A stretch of DNA of 64,000 nucleotides from Moraxella osloensis (GTDB taxonomy: Bacteria > Pseudomonadota > Gammaproteobacteria > Pseudomonadales > Moraxellaceae). The position numbers were made by a program, and so were the translations under genes. How positions within the stretch are numbered: the first letter of the stretch is position 1; every line of letters begins with the position of its first letter. The stretch is from assembly GCF_009867135.1 (NCBI RefSeq), contig NZ_CP047226.1:310001-374000 (forward strand). The letters are read 5' to 3'. The notes beneath the pieces were generated by a model. It worked only from the letters and a program-made list of their open reading frames with translations. It ran no database searches and was not told the DNA's origin. Positions 9,601-19,069 of this stretch are shown here, piece by piece.

Positions 9601-10494
9601 ATGTCTGCTGCTAGCCAAACCATTAGTGACACCTCGGCCACCACGCCCCAAATCAGCTCACTACTACGTATTGAAATCGCCAAACAAGTCGCACTTGCGC
9701 TGCAAGAAGACATCGCCACTGGGGATATTAACGCGCAGTTAATACCAGACACACAGTGCGATACGGCAACCATTATTTGTCGTGAACCGATGGTGGTCGC
9801 GGGCAAGGCATGGGTGGATGAAGTATTTCGCCAGCTTGACCCTAACATGCAGCTTGATTGGGCAGTCAAAGACGGTGACGCTGTGGCAGCCAATCAAGTT
9901 TTGGTGACGCTCATCGGTAACACCCGTGCGCTACTGACGGGTGAACGTACCGCGCTCAATTTTTTACAGACTTTATCATCCACTGCCACTGTGGTTGCCA
10001 ACCATGTGGCGGTCATCGCAGAACTACCGACCAAATTGTTAGATACGCGTAAAACTCTCCCAATGCTGCGCCATGCGCAAAAATACGCCATGCTGTGCGG
10101 CGGCGGCAATAATCATCGTATCGGGCTATACGATGCCTTTTTGATAAAAGAAAACCACATCATGGCGTGTGGCGGTATCGCCCAAGCAGTCAGTCAGGCG
10201 CGTCAGATTGCCAATAAGCCAGTGGAAGTTGAAGTAGAAAATTTTGATGAGTTGCATCAAGCCATCGCTGCCAATGCTGATATCGTGATGCTCGATAATT
10301 TTACCATTGAAGATACCCAAAAAGCGGTCGAGTTGGTTGCTAGTCTTGGCAAGCCTTGCCAGCTTGAAGCTTCAGGTGATATTAGCCTTACCCATCTACG
10401 CCAAGTGGCAGAAACAGGGGTGGATTTTATCTCAATGGGTGCATTGACGAAGCATATCAAAGCCATTGATTTGTCGATGCGTTTTCAACAATAA
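9601..10494 (+). CDS. nadC: Nicotinate-nucleotide pyrophosphorylase (quinolinate phosphoribosyltransferase)
   Basis: 297 residues. It converts quinolinate and PRPP to nicotinate mononucleotide in de novo NAD synthesis. Core signatures are present: [74 protein letters not shown] and LEASGDI, covering the Arg/Lys residues for the phosphates and quinolinate. It is cytoplasmic and of normal length with a slightly extended N-terminus. No nadA or nadB is nearby. Confidence 0.97.
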   Translation: MSAASQTISDTSATTPQISSLLRIEIAKQVALALQEDIATGDINAQLIPDTQCDTATIICREPMVVAGKAWVDEVFRQLDPNMQLDWAVKDGDAVAANQVLVTLIGNTRALLTGERTALNFLQTLSSTATVVANHVAVIAELPTKLLDTRKTLPMLRHAQKYAMLCGGGNNHRIGLYDAFLIKENHIMACGGIAQAVSQARQIANKPVEVEVENFDELHQAIAANADIVMLDNFTIEDTQKAVELVASLGKPCQLEASGDISLTHLRQVAETGVDFISMGALTKHIKAIDLSMRFQQ

Positions 10495-10560
10495 ATCGGT
10501 TAAACATACATCGATTAAAAATAGTCAGCTTCTTTAATGCCATTCACGATAGGTCATAGC

Positions 10561-11472
10561 ATGATGCAAACCATTTTAATGATTGGACTGGGCAAAATTG
10601 GTTTACCAGTTGCTAAGCAATTAGCGGCGCAGGGGCATTACGTGATTGGTGTCAGCCGCTCCACGCCTACAGATTCGGCTTTCTGCAGCCCCGTGACAGC
10701 CAAGCTGCCACCGGATAATGACAATCTATATCAGAAAAATCTACATTTTGTTGCCAGTGATGCGCGCGCGTTAATCATTGCGCAGCTAAGTCAATGGACA
10801 AGCCAAATTAGCCAAATCTGCATTATTGTCAGTCCAGATACCCTGTCGCTACAAGGCTACCGTGACAGTTATTATGCGATTGCCGAGCATGTGGTGCGAT
10901 TGGGTGACCAGCTGCCAAACCTCAAGCGTGTGGTATTTATTTCTTCGACAGGCGTTTACGGACAAAACGCGGGCGAAGTCATTGATATTAATACCCCTGT
11001 GTTCGCACCAGCAAGCGCCACTTCTCAAGTGATTTTGCAGACTGAGCAGTTGTTGCAGCAGCACTTTGAAGATAAGAGCGTCATCATTCGTCCAAGTGGG
11101 ATTTATGGGCAGTCACGACTGCGTCTACTGACCATGGCAACACAGTTAGCAGCGCAGTCGCCAAATATGACTAGCGATTATCCGAGCAATACATGGACTA
11201 ATCGTATTATGGATATAGATTTAGTCAGCATCATTGTCAAGGTTACCAATACAGGTGAAACCGTGCCAGTTTACTTGGCGACAGATAACGCGCCAGTCCC
11301 GCTTTATACTGTGCTAAACTATTTGGCGACTGCACAGGGCTTGAACTTATCGCTGCCCTGTATGGAGCCAACAACGGGCAAACGCATTATCAATAACTTG
11401 CCAACTACTTGGCTCAACTACCCAGATTGGCAGTCAGGCTATCAGCATATTTTGTCGGCTTTAGGCGAATAG
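10561..11472 (+). CDS. NAD(P)-binding epimerase/dehydratase-like protein (extended SDR)
   Basis: About 303 residues from ATG 10561 (the frame is open from 10537). An N-terminal Rossmann fold is shown by LMIGLGKIGLPVAKQLAAQG (GxGxxG pattern); RVVFISSTGVYGQNAGEVID carries the Ser-Ser-Thr and Tyr (YGQ) of the SDR/epimerase type, and PSGIYG matches the family's second conserved loop. Such proteins resemble YeeZ-like NAD-dependent epimerases; the substrate cannot be read from sequence. It lies 66 bp after nadC and may be cotranscribed with it. Confidence 0.75.
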   Translation: MMQTILMIGLGKIGLPVAKQLAAQGHYVIGVSRSTPTDSAFCSPVTAKLPPDNDNLYQKNLHFVASDARALIIAQLSQWTSQISQICIIVSPDTLSLQGYRDSYYAIAEHVVRLGDQLPNLKRVVFISSTGVYGQNAGEVIDINTPVFAPASATSQVILQTEQLLQQHFEDKSVIIRPSGIYGQSRLRLLTMATQLAAQSPNMTSDYPSNTWTNRIMDIDLVSIIVKVTNTGETVPVYLATDNAPVPLYTVLNYLATAQGLNLSLPCMEPTTGKRIINNLPTTWLNYPDWQSGYQHILSALGE

Positions 11473-11542
11473 TGATGGGTGGTGGGGTTCAACAAAAATT
11501 TTTCAGCATTTACCTATCAGTGATTTTATAGCCGTGTATGCC

Positions 11543-12475
11543 ATGACTTATTCCAACACCGAGCGCCAAGCCGCAAAAAACCAAGTGGCTAAAGACAAAC
11601 ACCAGCTACGCCATCCCAATGTGATGACTGAGGCAGAAAGATTGGCTCTGCCCGATCCTTGTCGCCCGATTGATAAGCGGGTCATACCCGCGCGTCATAC
11701 AATTGACGTCTATATGCAAAAACCGCTTTCATTGCCAGTAGCGGATACCAACAACCTCACCGCTAGTATAAAAGACGTTGCCAAGCCCTACCCAATGAGG
11801 GATAACACAACAAAAATCGCTAAAAAAAATCCGCAAAGTCATCAACCTGAGATGTTAGAGCAGTTACTATCTGAGCAAACCATTGAGATGCGGCACTTTA
11901 TCCAGCAGCAGCAACAGCAGGCCAATAGCAGCCAAAGTAAACACCCGTCGTTGCATTTACCGCTGTCTTTGTTGCCAAGGCTCGTCAATGACAGTAGTAT
12001 TTCACTGATGAAAGCGGTGATGGGTCAATACCCACATTTAGCGAGTATGAATACGCTTACAACATCCTTGTCACAGCAGACATTGCAAAATTCCTGCGCA
12101 CATCAAGCTGGTGATGCCCCCAGCGCACAGTCTAACGCCACCTATAACCAAGCGCTACTCAATATCGAAACCAAACTGTATCTGATGGGACAAATGTACC
12201 ATCTTGTGCTTTGTGTGTTTTTGCTATGCCAATGCAAATCACGCAAATCACTCAACCCACAAATCACCTTGCAAGACTTGGCCGATGCTATCAATCAATA
12301 CATCGAGGCGCATCGCACCCAATTGCATTTTTTGACCCGGCATAACGATTTATATATCGAGCCGACGCATGTTGCACTCGCCGCCCTTGCCATGGATTGG
12401 CAAGTGGGTAAGCAAACAGCCATCAGTAAACGTACTATTACCATTAGCTCGCAAAACCCCATAACAGGCAGCTAA
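11543..12475 (+). CDS. Hypothetical protein, Gln-rich
   Basis: About 310 residues, not recognised. The N-terminal half is polar and probably disordered (a QQQQQQ run near residues 120-125). The C-terminal half looks folded: LLNIETKLYLMGQMYHLVLCVFLLCQCKSRK has a short hydrophobic stretch with three cysteines, followed by ITLQDLADAINQYIEAH. No signal peptide. The start is uncertain (GTG 11534 or ATG 11543; neither has a good ribosome binding site). It lies between the epimerase gene and pyrE on the same strand. It may be a lineage-specific gene. Confidence 0.55.
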   Translation: MTYSNTERQAAKNQVAKDKHQLRHPNVMTEAERLALPDPCRPIDKRVIPARHTIDVYMQKPLSLPVADTNNLTASIKDVAKPYPMRDNTTKIAKKNPQSHQPEMLEQLLSEQTIEMRHFIQQQQQQANSSQSKHPSLHLPLSLLPRLVNDSSISLMKAVMGQYPHLASMNTLTTSLSQQTLQNSCAHQAGDAPSAQSNATYNQALLNIETKLYLMGQMYHLVLCVFLLCQCKSRKSLNPQITLQDLADAINQYIEAHRTQLHFLTRHNDLYIEPTHVALAALAMDWQVGKQTAISKRTITISSQNPITGS

Positions 12476-12511
12476 TAGTATTTTTTAACTTGTTCTTTTT
12501 TGGAGTCGCGT

Positions 12512-13234
12512 ATGTCGCAATTATCTCAAGCCCAAGCATCCCAAACCCAATCAGCTCAAACCCAAACCGCTCACGCACCGCAGTTTATTCCTCAGCATTT
12601 TATTGAAGTGGCACTCAAAAACAACGTATTAAAATTTGGCGAATTTACCCTAAAATCAGGTCGTATAAGCCCGTATTTTTTTAACGCAGGTTTGTTATCA
12701 ACAGGTGAGCTATTGTCGGTGTTGGCAAATGGGTATGCTGATGCGCTTGCCAAGCAGCTACAATCTACGGACAGTAGCGATTTGGTGATTTTTGGGGCAG
12801 CATATAAAGGTATTCCGTTTGTGGCGGCGACCGCGCAAGCACTATGGAACAATCACCAAATCAATGCCGATTGGGGCTACAACCGCAAAGAAGCCAAAGA
12901 CCACGGGGAAGGCGGTATGCTGGTTGGCGCCGATCTCAAAGGCAAATCGGTTTGGGTGATTGATGATGTGATGACCGCGGGTACGGCGATGCGCGAAGTC
13001 GTAGCACTCCTAGAAAAATCAGAGGCCAAAGTCGCGGGGATTATCGTTGCGCTAGATCGTAAAGAAAAAGGTCAAAGCGAACAATCTGCCATTCAAGAAT
13101 TGGCGCAAAGCCTCAATGTACCGGTACTTGCCTTGGTCACGATGGATGACATTACCGAGTATGTCGCCAAAAATGGCACGCAGGAGGAACTTGCCAAAAT
13201 GCAAGCCTACCGCGAGCAATACGGCGTTCAATAA
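12512..13234 (+). CDS. pyrE: Orotate phosphoribosyltransferase
   Basis: About 240 residues from ATG 12512, chosen because GGAG lies 8 bases upstream. It catalyses orotate + PRPP to OMP in pyrimidine synthesis. Visible signatures: FGEFTLKSGRISPYFFNAG, DLVIFGAAYKGIPFVAA, YNRKEAKDHGEGG (catalytic flexible loop) and the PRPP motif VWVIDDVMTAGTA. It has a Gln/Ser/Ala-rich N-terminal extension of about 20 residues (SQAQASQTQSAQTQTA) built from short CAA-type DNA repeats; most family members are about 213 residues without it. Otherwise intact. Confidence 0.97.
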   Translation: MSQLSQAQASQTQSAQTQTAHAPQFIPQHFIEVALKNNVLKFGEFTLKSGRISPYFFNAGLLSTGELLSVLANGYADALAKQLQSTDSSDLVIFGAAYKGIPFVAATAQALWNNHQINADWGYNRKEAKDHGEGGMLVGADLKGKSVWVIDDVMTAGTAMREVVALLEKSEAKVAGIIVALDRKEKGQSEQSAIQELAQSLNVPVLALVTMDDITEYVAKNGTQEELAKMQAYREQYGVQ

Positions 13235-13361
13235 GCGGTTGCCATCATCCTGAGTGATAATTGTTTAACAAGATAGTTTTTTACATCATGTTATATAAAC
13301 ATCATCACCCAACCCCGTTAACCATAGATTATTTTTAAATTAACCATTGAAGAGGACGGCT

Positions 13362-13943
13362 ATGTTGACAAAAGCCTTGCCCACCACACTTACTATGGCA
13401 CACCTTTTGCGTGTCGGCACTGCACTTACCTTATCGGCAATATTATTTGCGCTTGCAGGTTGTAGTAGTATTAATGAACTGATGGCAGAGGGTAGCAAAC
13501 CGCCTGCAATTGTCAATGTGGCAACTGACCAACAGCCGTTTTATGATGCGTTAAATAGCCTTATCTTGCCGCCAAAATCACCGCAAGCTGCGCCACAAGG
13601 CATTGCCGATGGTCCTTATAATGGCGTGATGCCAGAAGGGGAGCAATTTACCACCTTTGTGAAAAATGGTTATTTTGATGAATTTTTGGTGGTCTACTAC
13701 CCAAACTTTGTGACCCAGCTTCGCACCGATTTGGTTAACGGTTTATATGATGGTTGGGTGACGTATCGATTGTCCGATAGCCGTATCAAACAAAAAGTGT
13801 TGTTCCGTCAGGGTGGGGTACAAGAAGCGATTGTTTACAACCAAGCGGGAAATCCTGAATACCATTTTTGGTTTACCAATGAACAACCGACCAGCGGTAT
13901 GCGCTACGATAACAATGGCAATGCGGTCGAATCGATGTTTTAA
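13362..13943 (+). CDS. Putative lipoprotein of unknown function
   Basis: 193 residues from ATG 13362, preceded by AGAGGA at good spacing. A signal peptide with basic start and hydrophobic core ends in a lipobox (FALAGC), so it is probably outer-membrane attached. The mature part contains aromatic-rich segments (YFDEFLVVYYPNFV, YNQAGNPEYHFWFTNEQ) reminiscent of MORN-like beta repeats, but I do not recognise the family. It lies 53 bp upstream of gshB on the same strand. Confidence 0.7.
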   Translation: MLTKALPTTLTMAHLLRVGTALTLSAILFALAGCSSINELMAEGSKPPAIVNVATDQQPFYDALNSLILPPKSPQAAPQGIADGPYNGVMPEGEQFTTFVKNGYFDEFLVVYYPNFVTQLRTDLVNGLYDGWVTYRLSDSRIKQKVLFRQGGVQEAIVYNQAGNPEYHFWFTNEQPTSGMRYDNNGNAVESMF

Positions 13944-13996
13944 TAGCAAAATGAACAATTGATAAAATTGAACAAGCATACTAACAAGGATACTAA

Positions 13997-14959
13997 ATGA
14001 AACCATTGAATTTTCTGATCGTCATGGACGATATCCACACCATCAACTACAAAAAAGACACCACGCTTGCGATGCTGTGGGCGATTGCAGATCGTGGTCA
14101 CACAGCGCATTATTGCCAAATTCACGATTTGTGGCTCGATAATGGCGCATTGCAAATTGATAGCCAATCGCTCAAAACGTCTAAAGACCCTGCACATTTT
14201 TATGAGCTGGGTGAAAAAACCACGCAGCCTGCTAGCGAATTTGATGTCATCTTGATGCGTAAAGACCCGCCGTTTGACATGCGGTTTTTGTATAGCCTGT
14301 ACTTGCTAGAATACGCTCAGCGAGCAGGTGTATTGGTGGTCAACAACCCAGCAAGCGTACGTGACTGTAACGAAAAACTGTTTGCAACGCAATTCCCTGA
14401 GCTGATGACACCGACGATTGTGACCAACAAACAAACCCATATCCGTGATTTTATCAAAACCCACCAAGATGTCATCGTCAAACCGCTTGATGGCATGGGG
14501 GGAATGGGTATTTTTCGTCTGACCGCCGATAGCCCTAATATCGGTTCAACCCTTGAGATGCTAACCCAGCTTGAAAGCTTGCCTGTGATGGCGCAAAAAT
14601 ACTTGCCCGAAATCAAGGACGGCGATAAACGCATTTTAATTGTCGGTGGTAAGCCCGTGGATTATTGCTTGGCGCGTATCCCAAGCCAAGGCGAAACGCG
14701 CGGTAATCTAGCCGCAGGTGGTCGTGGGGTCGCCATGCCACTGTCAGCGCAAGAGCGCCAAGTTGCCGAGCAAGTGGCGCCTGTGCTACTACAAAAAGGC
14801 TTGTACTTTGTCGGACTCGATGTGATTGGTGGTAAAGTGACAGAGATTAACGTGACTAGCCCCACCTGCGTGCGTGAGATTGACGACCAATGCGGCACCC
14901 ATATCGCAGAGGATTTTATTGCGTTTATTGAATCGCATATTGAAACGCAAATTCACTAG
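13997..14959 (+). CDS. gshB: Glutathione synthetase
   Basis: 320 residues; ATP-grasp enzyme joining gamma-glutamylcysteine and glycine. The N-terminus KPLNFLIVMDDIHTINYKKD matches the proteobacterial GshB opening; DVILMRKDPPFDMRFLY, VVNNPASVRDCNEKL, VKPLDGMGGMGIFR (ATP-grasp loop) and EINVTSPTCVREID (metal-binding end) are all present. Cytoplasmic. It ends at a strong terminator and is convergent with phoX. Confidence 0.97.
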   Translation: MKPLNFLIVMDDIHTINYKKDTTLAMLWAIADRGHTAHYCQIHDLWLDNGALQIDSQSLKTSKDPAHFYELGEKTTQPASEFDVILMRKDPPFDMRFLYSLYLLEYAQRAGVLVVNNPASVRDCNEKLFATQFPELMTPTIVTNKQTHIRDFIKTHQDVIVKPLDGMGGMGIFRLTADSPNIGSTLEMLTQLESLPVMAQKYLPEIKDGDKRILIVGGKPVDYCLARIPSQGETRGNLAAGGRGVAMPLSAQERQVAEQVAPVLLQKGLYFVGLDVIGGKVTEINVTSPTCVREIDDQCGTHIAEDFIAFIESHIETQIH

Positions 14960-14980
14960 CTGTCATTGTCAAAGCAAAAT

Positions 14981-15009
14981 AAAAAACCCAGTCAATGACT
15001 GGGTTTTTT
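14981..15009. terminator. Terminator between gshB and phoX
   Basis: The hairpin AAAAAACCCAGTCA / TGACTGGGTTTTTT has a 10-bp stem core and T/A tracts on both sides. It serves gshB (+) and phoX (-). Confidence 0.9.
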
Positions 15010-15030
15010 ATATCATCGCTTGGCAGGGTA

Positions 15031-17004
15031 TTAAGCTTTAAATGCCAAATAACCCACCGCGGCACTGTAGCCATCTTTGAAGTTTTGGTTAATGAGCGGG
15101 CGAACTGCTGTCTCAACGGCGGGGACAAATGTCATATCACCTGGGTGTTGGAAGTTTGACATGATATAAGTATAGCCATTGACTTCATCGACCGCGTGTA
15201 GACCTGTTGACTCAGCCCCTGCTGGTGTTGACAGGATACGCGCTAATTTTTTGGTATCAACATTGTATGCCCAAAGATAGTTGTTAACATGGTAGCCAGA
15301 GTCTTCACCGATAAATAAAGTACGCATTTTTTCAGAGAATTTTAGGTTGTCCGGGCAAGAGATTTTATCAATGTTAGACGTATTACCGAGCGCATCTTTG
15401 GCAATGTCTTCCCCTGCTAAGCCTTCAGGTACATACATACGGGTAGAGACCCACTCAGAGTTAATCGCTTTACCATTGTTATCAACCTGACCGCCTTTAA
15501 GCTCATGGGCGTAGACTGCGCCTGATTTTAACTGAGCCACTTTGACATCGTACTCGTCCGTGGTCATGGATTTTTCAATGCGCGACATGGCAGAGTAGGC
15601 AATTTTATCTTTGATATTGACCGTCGTGCCTTCCATTTTGCTAAACGCCATTGATGCACCTTGCAGCGCTGCGTAGCGGTGGGTTTCTAAAAATGCAGCC
15701 GCTTGGGTGAGTTTGTCTGCCGGTAATTTGCTATTTGGCGCAAGTTTTACCCAGTTATTTGCCCCGTCATAGCCGATTTTTTTGTAAGAGGTATCATTGG
15801 GGTCAGTGTATTTGACATCCATGATATCGGTTGGTACTACCGTATTGGCTAGGGCTTCGATTTCAGCACTGGTCGCATGTCCAAGATGCATCCATTTGAT
15901 GCTAAAATCACTGGCAGCCGCAGGGCCACCTTTGGCTGACGTTTGGCTGATTTTGGCAACGTAGAGGTTACCTGCAGACAGGTCAGCTGCTTTATCGGCA
16001 ACAAACATGAATAAACCACTGTTAGTAAAGTCATCACCCATCAACGCAGTACGTTGGTCAGGCATCACTTGAATCAGTTCGTGAGAGGTACGACCTAGAT
16101 TGAAATGTTTTTTGGCGATACCAGACCCATCCGCATTGACTACGATTTCTGGTATATGACCATAGTGGTATGGGTTTGCTTTGGTTTCATCACCGTATAA
16201 GTTTTTACTAAATGCTTTAAATTGGGCGCTGCTTTTAGCCATGAAAGCGTCTGGTTCATACTCTTCTGATGACAAATGCGTATTCCATGGTGAAAGTGAT
16301 GCACCACAAGTAATCCATAACCCATACACTTTTGACGTATCCACATTGTGGTATTTGACGACTTTGAGTTCGCCTGTTTGTGGGTTTTGGTCAAGCGTGA
16401 CTACCGCAATGGGTGAAGGTAGTGTACCGTAAGTATTGCTGCCTGCTTGGTCTTTACTTGTATATTCAAACTGCACCACCGCAAATACGGTATTACCTGT
16501 TACACCTGCCACGCGCGCGCCTTTAACTGTCAATAATGAAGAACCATCGGGGCAATCAGAGAAAAACTGGCGCGTAGAGGCTAGCACTGAACTATCCATG
16601 ATAGGCTTGTTATAGATATCAAAATAGCCGCCTGCAATGATGTCATTACCCTTTAAGTCTTTTAATTTATCGCCTGTTATAAAAAAAGGTTGATACTGTA
16701 GCTTATAGTCAGTCGTGGTATTGTCATCAAAGGTTGCTTTTAGCTTTGAATCGACATACACCGTTGCCATATTGGCGGGATTTGATAAATTTGGTGCAGC
16801 CATACCGACAAATTCAGTCGCTTTAATGGTTTTTTGTGTATTATTGAGTATACCTGCTGTGGTATTAGTATCACTATCACTATCACAACCTGTTAATAAG
16901 GTGGCAACAGAGCCTGTGGCAAGTGGCAACGCAGGCACCCCTGCCAAAAAACGAATGACATTACGGCGGCTAATGGTTTGGTCTAATTGATTAATTTCAG
17001 TCAT
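15031..17004 (-). CDS. phoX: PhoX-family alkaline phosphatase (DUF839), Tat-exported
   Basis: 657 residues. The N-terminus carries a twin-arginine signal (SRRNVIRFLAG) ending in a lipobox-like LLTGC, so the protein is exported folded and may be lipid-anchored. The body is a PhoX/DUF839 beta-propeller phosphatase: RTALMGDDF, GLFMFVAD, SCPDNLKFSEKMRTLFIGED and ending NFQHPGDMTF. PhoX enzymes hydrolyse phosphomonoesters in the periplasm using Ca2+/Fe3+. The promoter has a four-unit PhoB site, which strongly supports a phosphate-starvation role. A fragment of a different PhoX-family gene lies beyond the island at 35629-36516. Confidence 0.88.
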   Translation of the reverse strand: MTEINQLDQTISRRNVIRFLAGVPALPLATGSVATLLTGCDSDSDTNTTAGILNNTQKTIKATEFVGMAAPNLSNPANMATVYVDSKLKATFDDNTTTDYKLQYQPFFITGDKLKDLKGNDIIAGGYFDIYNKPIMDSSVLASTRQFFSDCPDGSSLLTVKGARVAGVTGNTVFAVVQFEYTSKDQAGSNTYGTLPSPIAVVTLDQNPQTGELKVVKYHNVDTSKVYGLWITCGASLSPWNTHLSSEEYEPDAFMAKSSAQFKAFSKNLYGDETKANPYHYGHIPEIVVNADGSGIAKKHFNLGRTSHELIQVMPDQRTALMGDDFTNSGLFMFVADKAADLSAGNLYVAKISQTSAKGGPAAASDFSIKWMHLGHATSAEIEALANTVVPTDIMDVKYTDPNDTSYKKIGYDGANNWVKLAPNSKLPADKLTQAAAFLETHRYAALQGASMAFSKMEGTTVNIKDKIAYSAMSRIEKSMTTDEYDVKVAQLKSGAVYAHELKGGQVDNNGKAINSEWVSTRMYVPEGLAGEDIAKDALGNTSNIDKISCPDNLKFSEKMRTLFIGEDSGYHVNNYLWAYNVDTKKLARILSTPAGAESTGLHAVDEVNGYTYIMSNFQHPGDMTFVPAVETAVRPLINQNFKDGYSAAVGYLAFKA

Positions 17005-17087
17005 GAGTGAATTCCTTGCTGATAGCAGTTAGCAGTTGGCTACGAAATAAATTTTATTGAAATAATGCAGAAACAATTATGCTGAGT

Positions 17088-17143
17088 ATGTTAGAGGGGA
17101 TATGTGACAGTGGCTTGACTGATTCGTGACAGAACGGTGACAA
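17088..17143 (-). promoter_or_regulatory. PhoB-dependent promoter (four-unit Pho box plus -10) of phoX
   Basis: Read on the minus strand there are four 7-bp units at exact 11-bp spacing: TTGTCAC, CTGTCAC, CAGTCAA, CTGTCAC, at 17143-17137, 17132-17126, 17121-17115 and 17110-17104, each separated by 4 bp. The PhoB consensus is CTGTCAT repeats with 4-bp spacers. A -10-like TAACAT follows 10 bp downstream (17093-17088), where a PhoB-activated promoter needs it, and the phoX ATG is 84 bp further on. Confidence 0.88.
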
Positions 17144-17350
17144 CTAATCATCCGGTTTGAATATAAAGCGATACCATGGCTGCAAAATCTTGATGCTACT
17201 TAGCAATTAAAGTGATTTACTTTATTATTGAGTGAAATAATGCTATGATTTTGCCATTTTTATGGTGATTGTTTTTTCCGATAAACGGTCAGTCATACGG
17301 GGTTTTCTAATCCCCACCTCACCTAGATTGGATTGATCAAGGATAATAAG

Positions 17351-17405
17351 ATGAGTGAGCCAACGATGCAAAAACCGCGCGTGCTGATGATGGCAGCAGG
17401 CACGG
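17351..17405 (+). pseudogene. murG: murG 5' fragment (first 18 codons), cut by the island
   Basis: Bases 17351-17405 are identical to the first 55 bases of the intact murG at 36714. It has its own leader with a good ribosome binding site (CAAGGATAATAAG before the ATG). Identity stops where the IS256 sequence begins, with ACGG (17402-17405) shared by murG and the IS. About 90 bp further upstream another stretch, ATGCTATGATTTTGCCATTT and on for about 38 bp in all, is also shared with the leader of the intact gene, while the leader between is diverged. The reading frame is dead after about 18 codons. Confidence 0.93.
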
Positions 17406-18547
17406 ATTGGCATCGACCACTTTTTGGATGCCTGCTGGGTTGCTAAGTACACCACTTTGAATGCTGCCTGATCAGATGGGAACACCTTACGCTTATTCAC
17501 CGCTGTCCGAATCACGCTGTTTAGCGACTCTATCGCATTGGTGGTATAGATCACTCTTCTGATGTCTTTAGGATAACCAAAGAACACCGTTAAGCCCTCC
17601 CAGTTATTGCGCCAAGACTTGATGACATGCGGGTACTCTTTGCCCCATACTTCATCAAAGTGCTCAAGGTTGGCCTCTGCCATCTCAAGCGTATCAGCAC
17701 CGTAGATGGCCTTTAAATCAGCTGCTACGGCCTTCTTGTCCGTCCAAGGTACGAACTTCATCGAATAGCGCACCATATGCACGATACACAGCTGAACCTG
17801 AGCGTTAGGGTAGACCGTATTAATGGCATCAGGGAAGCCTTTTAGGCCGTCTACACAGGCAATAAGAATATCTTGAACCCCGCGGTTTTGTAGCTCAGTG
17901 AGAACACCAAGCCAGAATTTAGCGCCCTCGTTCTCTGATAGCCACATGCCAAGCAGCTCTTTTTTACCATCAAGAGCAACGCCTAAGGCCAGATAGATAG
18001 CTTTGTTGATGATCTGCTTGTCCTGACGAACTTTGACGACAATGCAGTCTAAGTAGACGATAGGATAGACGCTGCTCAGTGGCCGGTTCTGCCAAGCGGT
18101 GATGTCATCCAAGATGTTGTCAGTGACTCTGGAAACCAAGCTGCTTGAGATGTCGACGTCGTAGATGTCCTTGATGGTTTCGACAATCTCAGTAGTGGTT
18201 TGACCTTTGGCGTAAAAGCTGATGATTTTGTCATCAAGACCTGAAATACGGGTTTGGTGCTTACTGACAAGTACAGGCTCAAAGCTACTGTCGCGGTCTC
18301 TTGGGGTGGAGATCTCAAGCTCGCCTGTGTCGCTACGGACTCTCTTTTTAGTGTGCCCATTGCGCTTATTAGGCCTGTCTGCCTTTTCATGCTTGGGGTA
18401 GCCGAGATGCTCTTCCATTTCTGCTTCTAGGGCAGTGTCGATGAAGGACTGCATGAGCTGCTTTTGAAAGTCTTTGATGTCATCGAAGCTTTTCATGCTG
18501 CTGGCCATTTGCTCAGCCAGTTTCTTGATGTCAGATTGGTTAGTCAT
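17402..18547 (-). pseudogene. IS256-family transposase, C-terminally truncated (copy 1)
   Basis: Identical to the complete copy 2 protein through KKWSMPIR (about residue 381), where the IS part ends. The open frame then runs on into antisense murG leader sequence to a chance stop at 17243, giving a chimeric 434-codon ORF with a meaningless tail. Catalytic parts remain: VYLDCIVVKVR (first Asp), LIACVDGLKGFPDAI (second Asp) and the region with Glu before the end (IYTTNAIESLNSVIR). Whether the chimera has activity is unknown, but its outer inverted repeat is lost. Confidence 0.9.
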
Positions 18548-18601
18548 TGCTTATTCTCCTGTTAGTGGATTATAAGCAGTTACACAGAGTTTGGGAAACT
18601 C
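17402..18601 (-). mobile_element. IS256-family element, copy 1, truncated at its 3' end (left island boundary)
   Basis: The right terminus (GAGTTTCCCAAACTCTGTGT read inward from 18601) matches copies 2 and 3. The left end is missing: compared with copy 2 about 100 bp are lost, including the last 20-odd transposase codons and the right inverted repeat. The break joins murG at the 4-bp overlap ACGG. One base differs from copy 2 in the left repeat (ACAGAG versus ACAAAG). Because its outer end is gone it cannot transpose outward. Confidence 0.93.
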
Positions 18602-18697
18602 CCAGCTCGTTATCTACTCATCTGTATTTATAGCTATTGCTATAGCCATCATTCTATTTTTTAAAAGTATCAGTTCAATCTAATTATTGAGGTCACT

Positions 18698-19069
18698 ATG
18701 TTCAAAAAACTTACCGTCGTTATGAGTATTATGTTATTTAGCTCTACATTGTCATATGCCGCTGAGCCTAAGATTGAAGCTTTTAAAGCGCCGTTTTATG
18801 TTGGGAAAACAGTCATGGCCTGTGGTACTTTAGCTGAGACTAAACATTTCTCTAACAGGCATTATCTTAATTTAGATAAAAAATATCCTAATCAATCACT
18901 AACGGTGCTCGTGTGGAATAAAGACTATAGATGGTTTGAAGAGCGTTTCGGTAAGATAGATGGTTTCGTCGGTAGACGATTCTGTGCTAGAGGTAAGATT
19001 GAGGAGTATAAAAACAACATGCAAATGCAGGTGACCAACCCGCAGTTTCTGAGACTAATGAATAATTAA
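18698..19069 (+). CDS. Small secreted protein, possible OB-fold
   Basis: 123 residues with a clear signal peptide (MFKKLTVVMSIMLFSSTLSYAAE). The mature part (YVGKTVMACGTLAET, YLNLDKKYPNQSLTVLVWNKDY, RRFCARGKIEEYKNNMQMQV) has the strand pattern of an OB-fold, with two Cys that could form a disulfide in the periplasm. GAGG lies 8 bases before the ATG. It is the only cargo gene between IS copy 1 and the IS3 element. Function unknown. Confidence 0.7.
   Translation: MFKKLTVVMSIMLFSSTLSYAAEPKIEAFKAPFYVGKTVMACGTLAETKHFSNRHYLNLDKKYPNQSLTVLVWNKDYRWFEERFGKIDGFVGRRFCARGKIEEYKNNMQMQVTNPQFLRLMNN

Noticed and set aside
17243-17401. C-terminal 50 residues of the 434-codon transposase frame, including a Cys/His-rich stretch
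   Set aside because: This is antisense translation of the murG leader and start; the same residues appear antisense at 36594-36803. It is a read-through artefact, not a protein domain.
18076-18390. 104-codon ORF that appears identically three times (also 26682-26996 and 35299-35613)
   Set aside because: Alternative frame of the IS256 transposase; repeated only because the IS is repeated.
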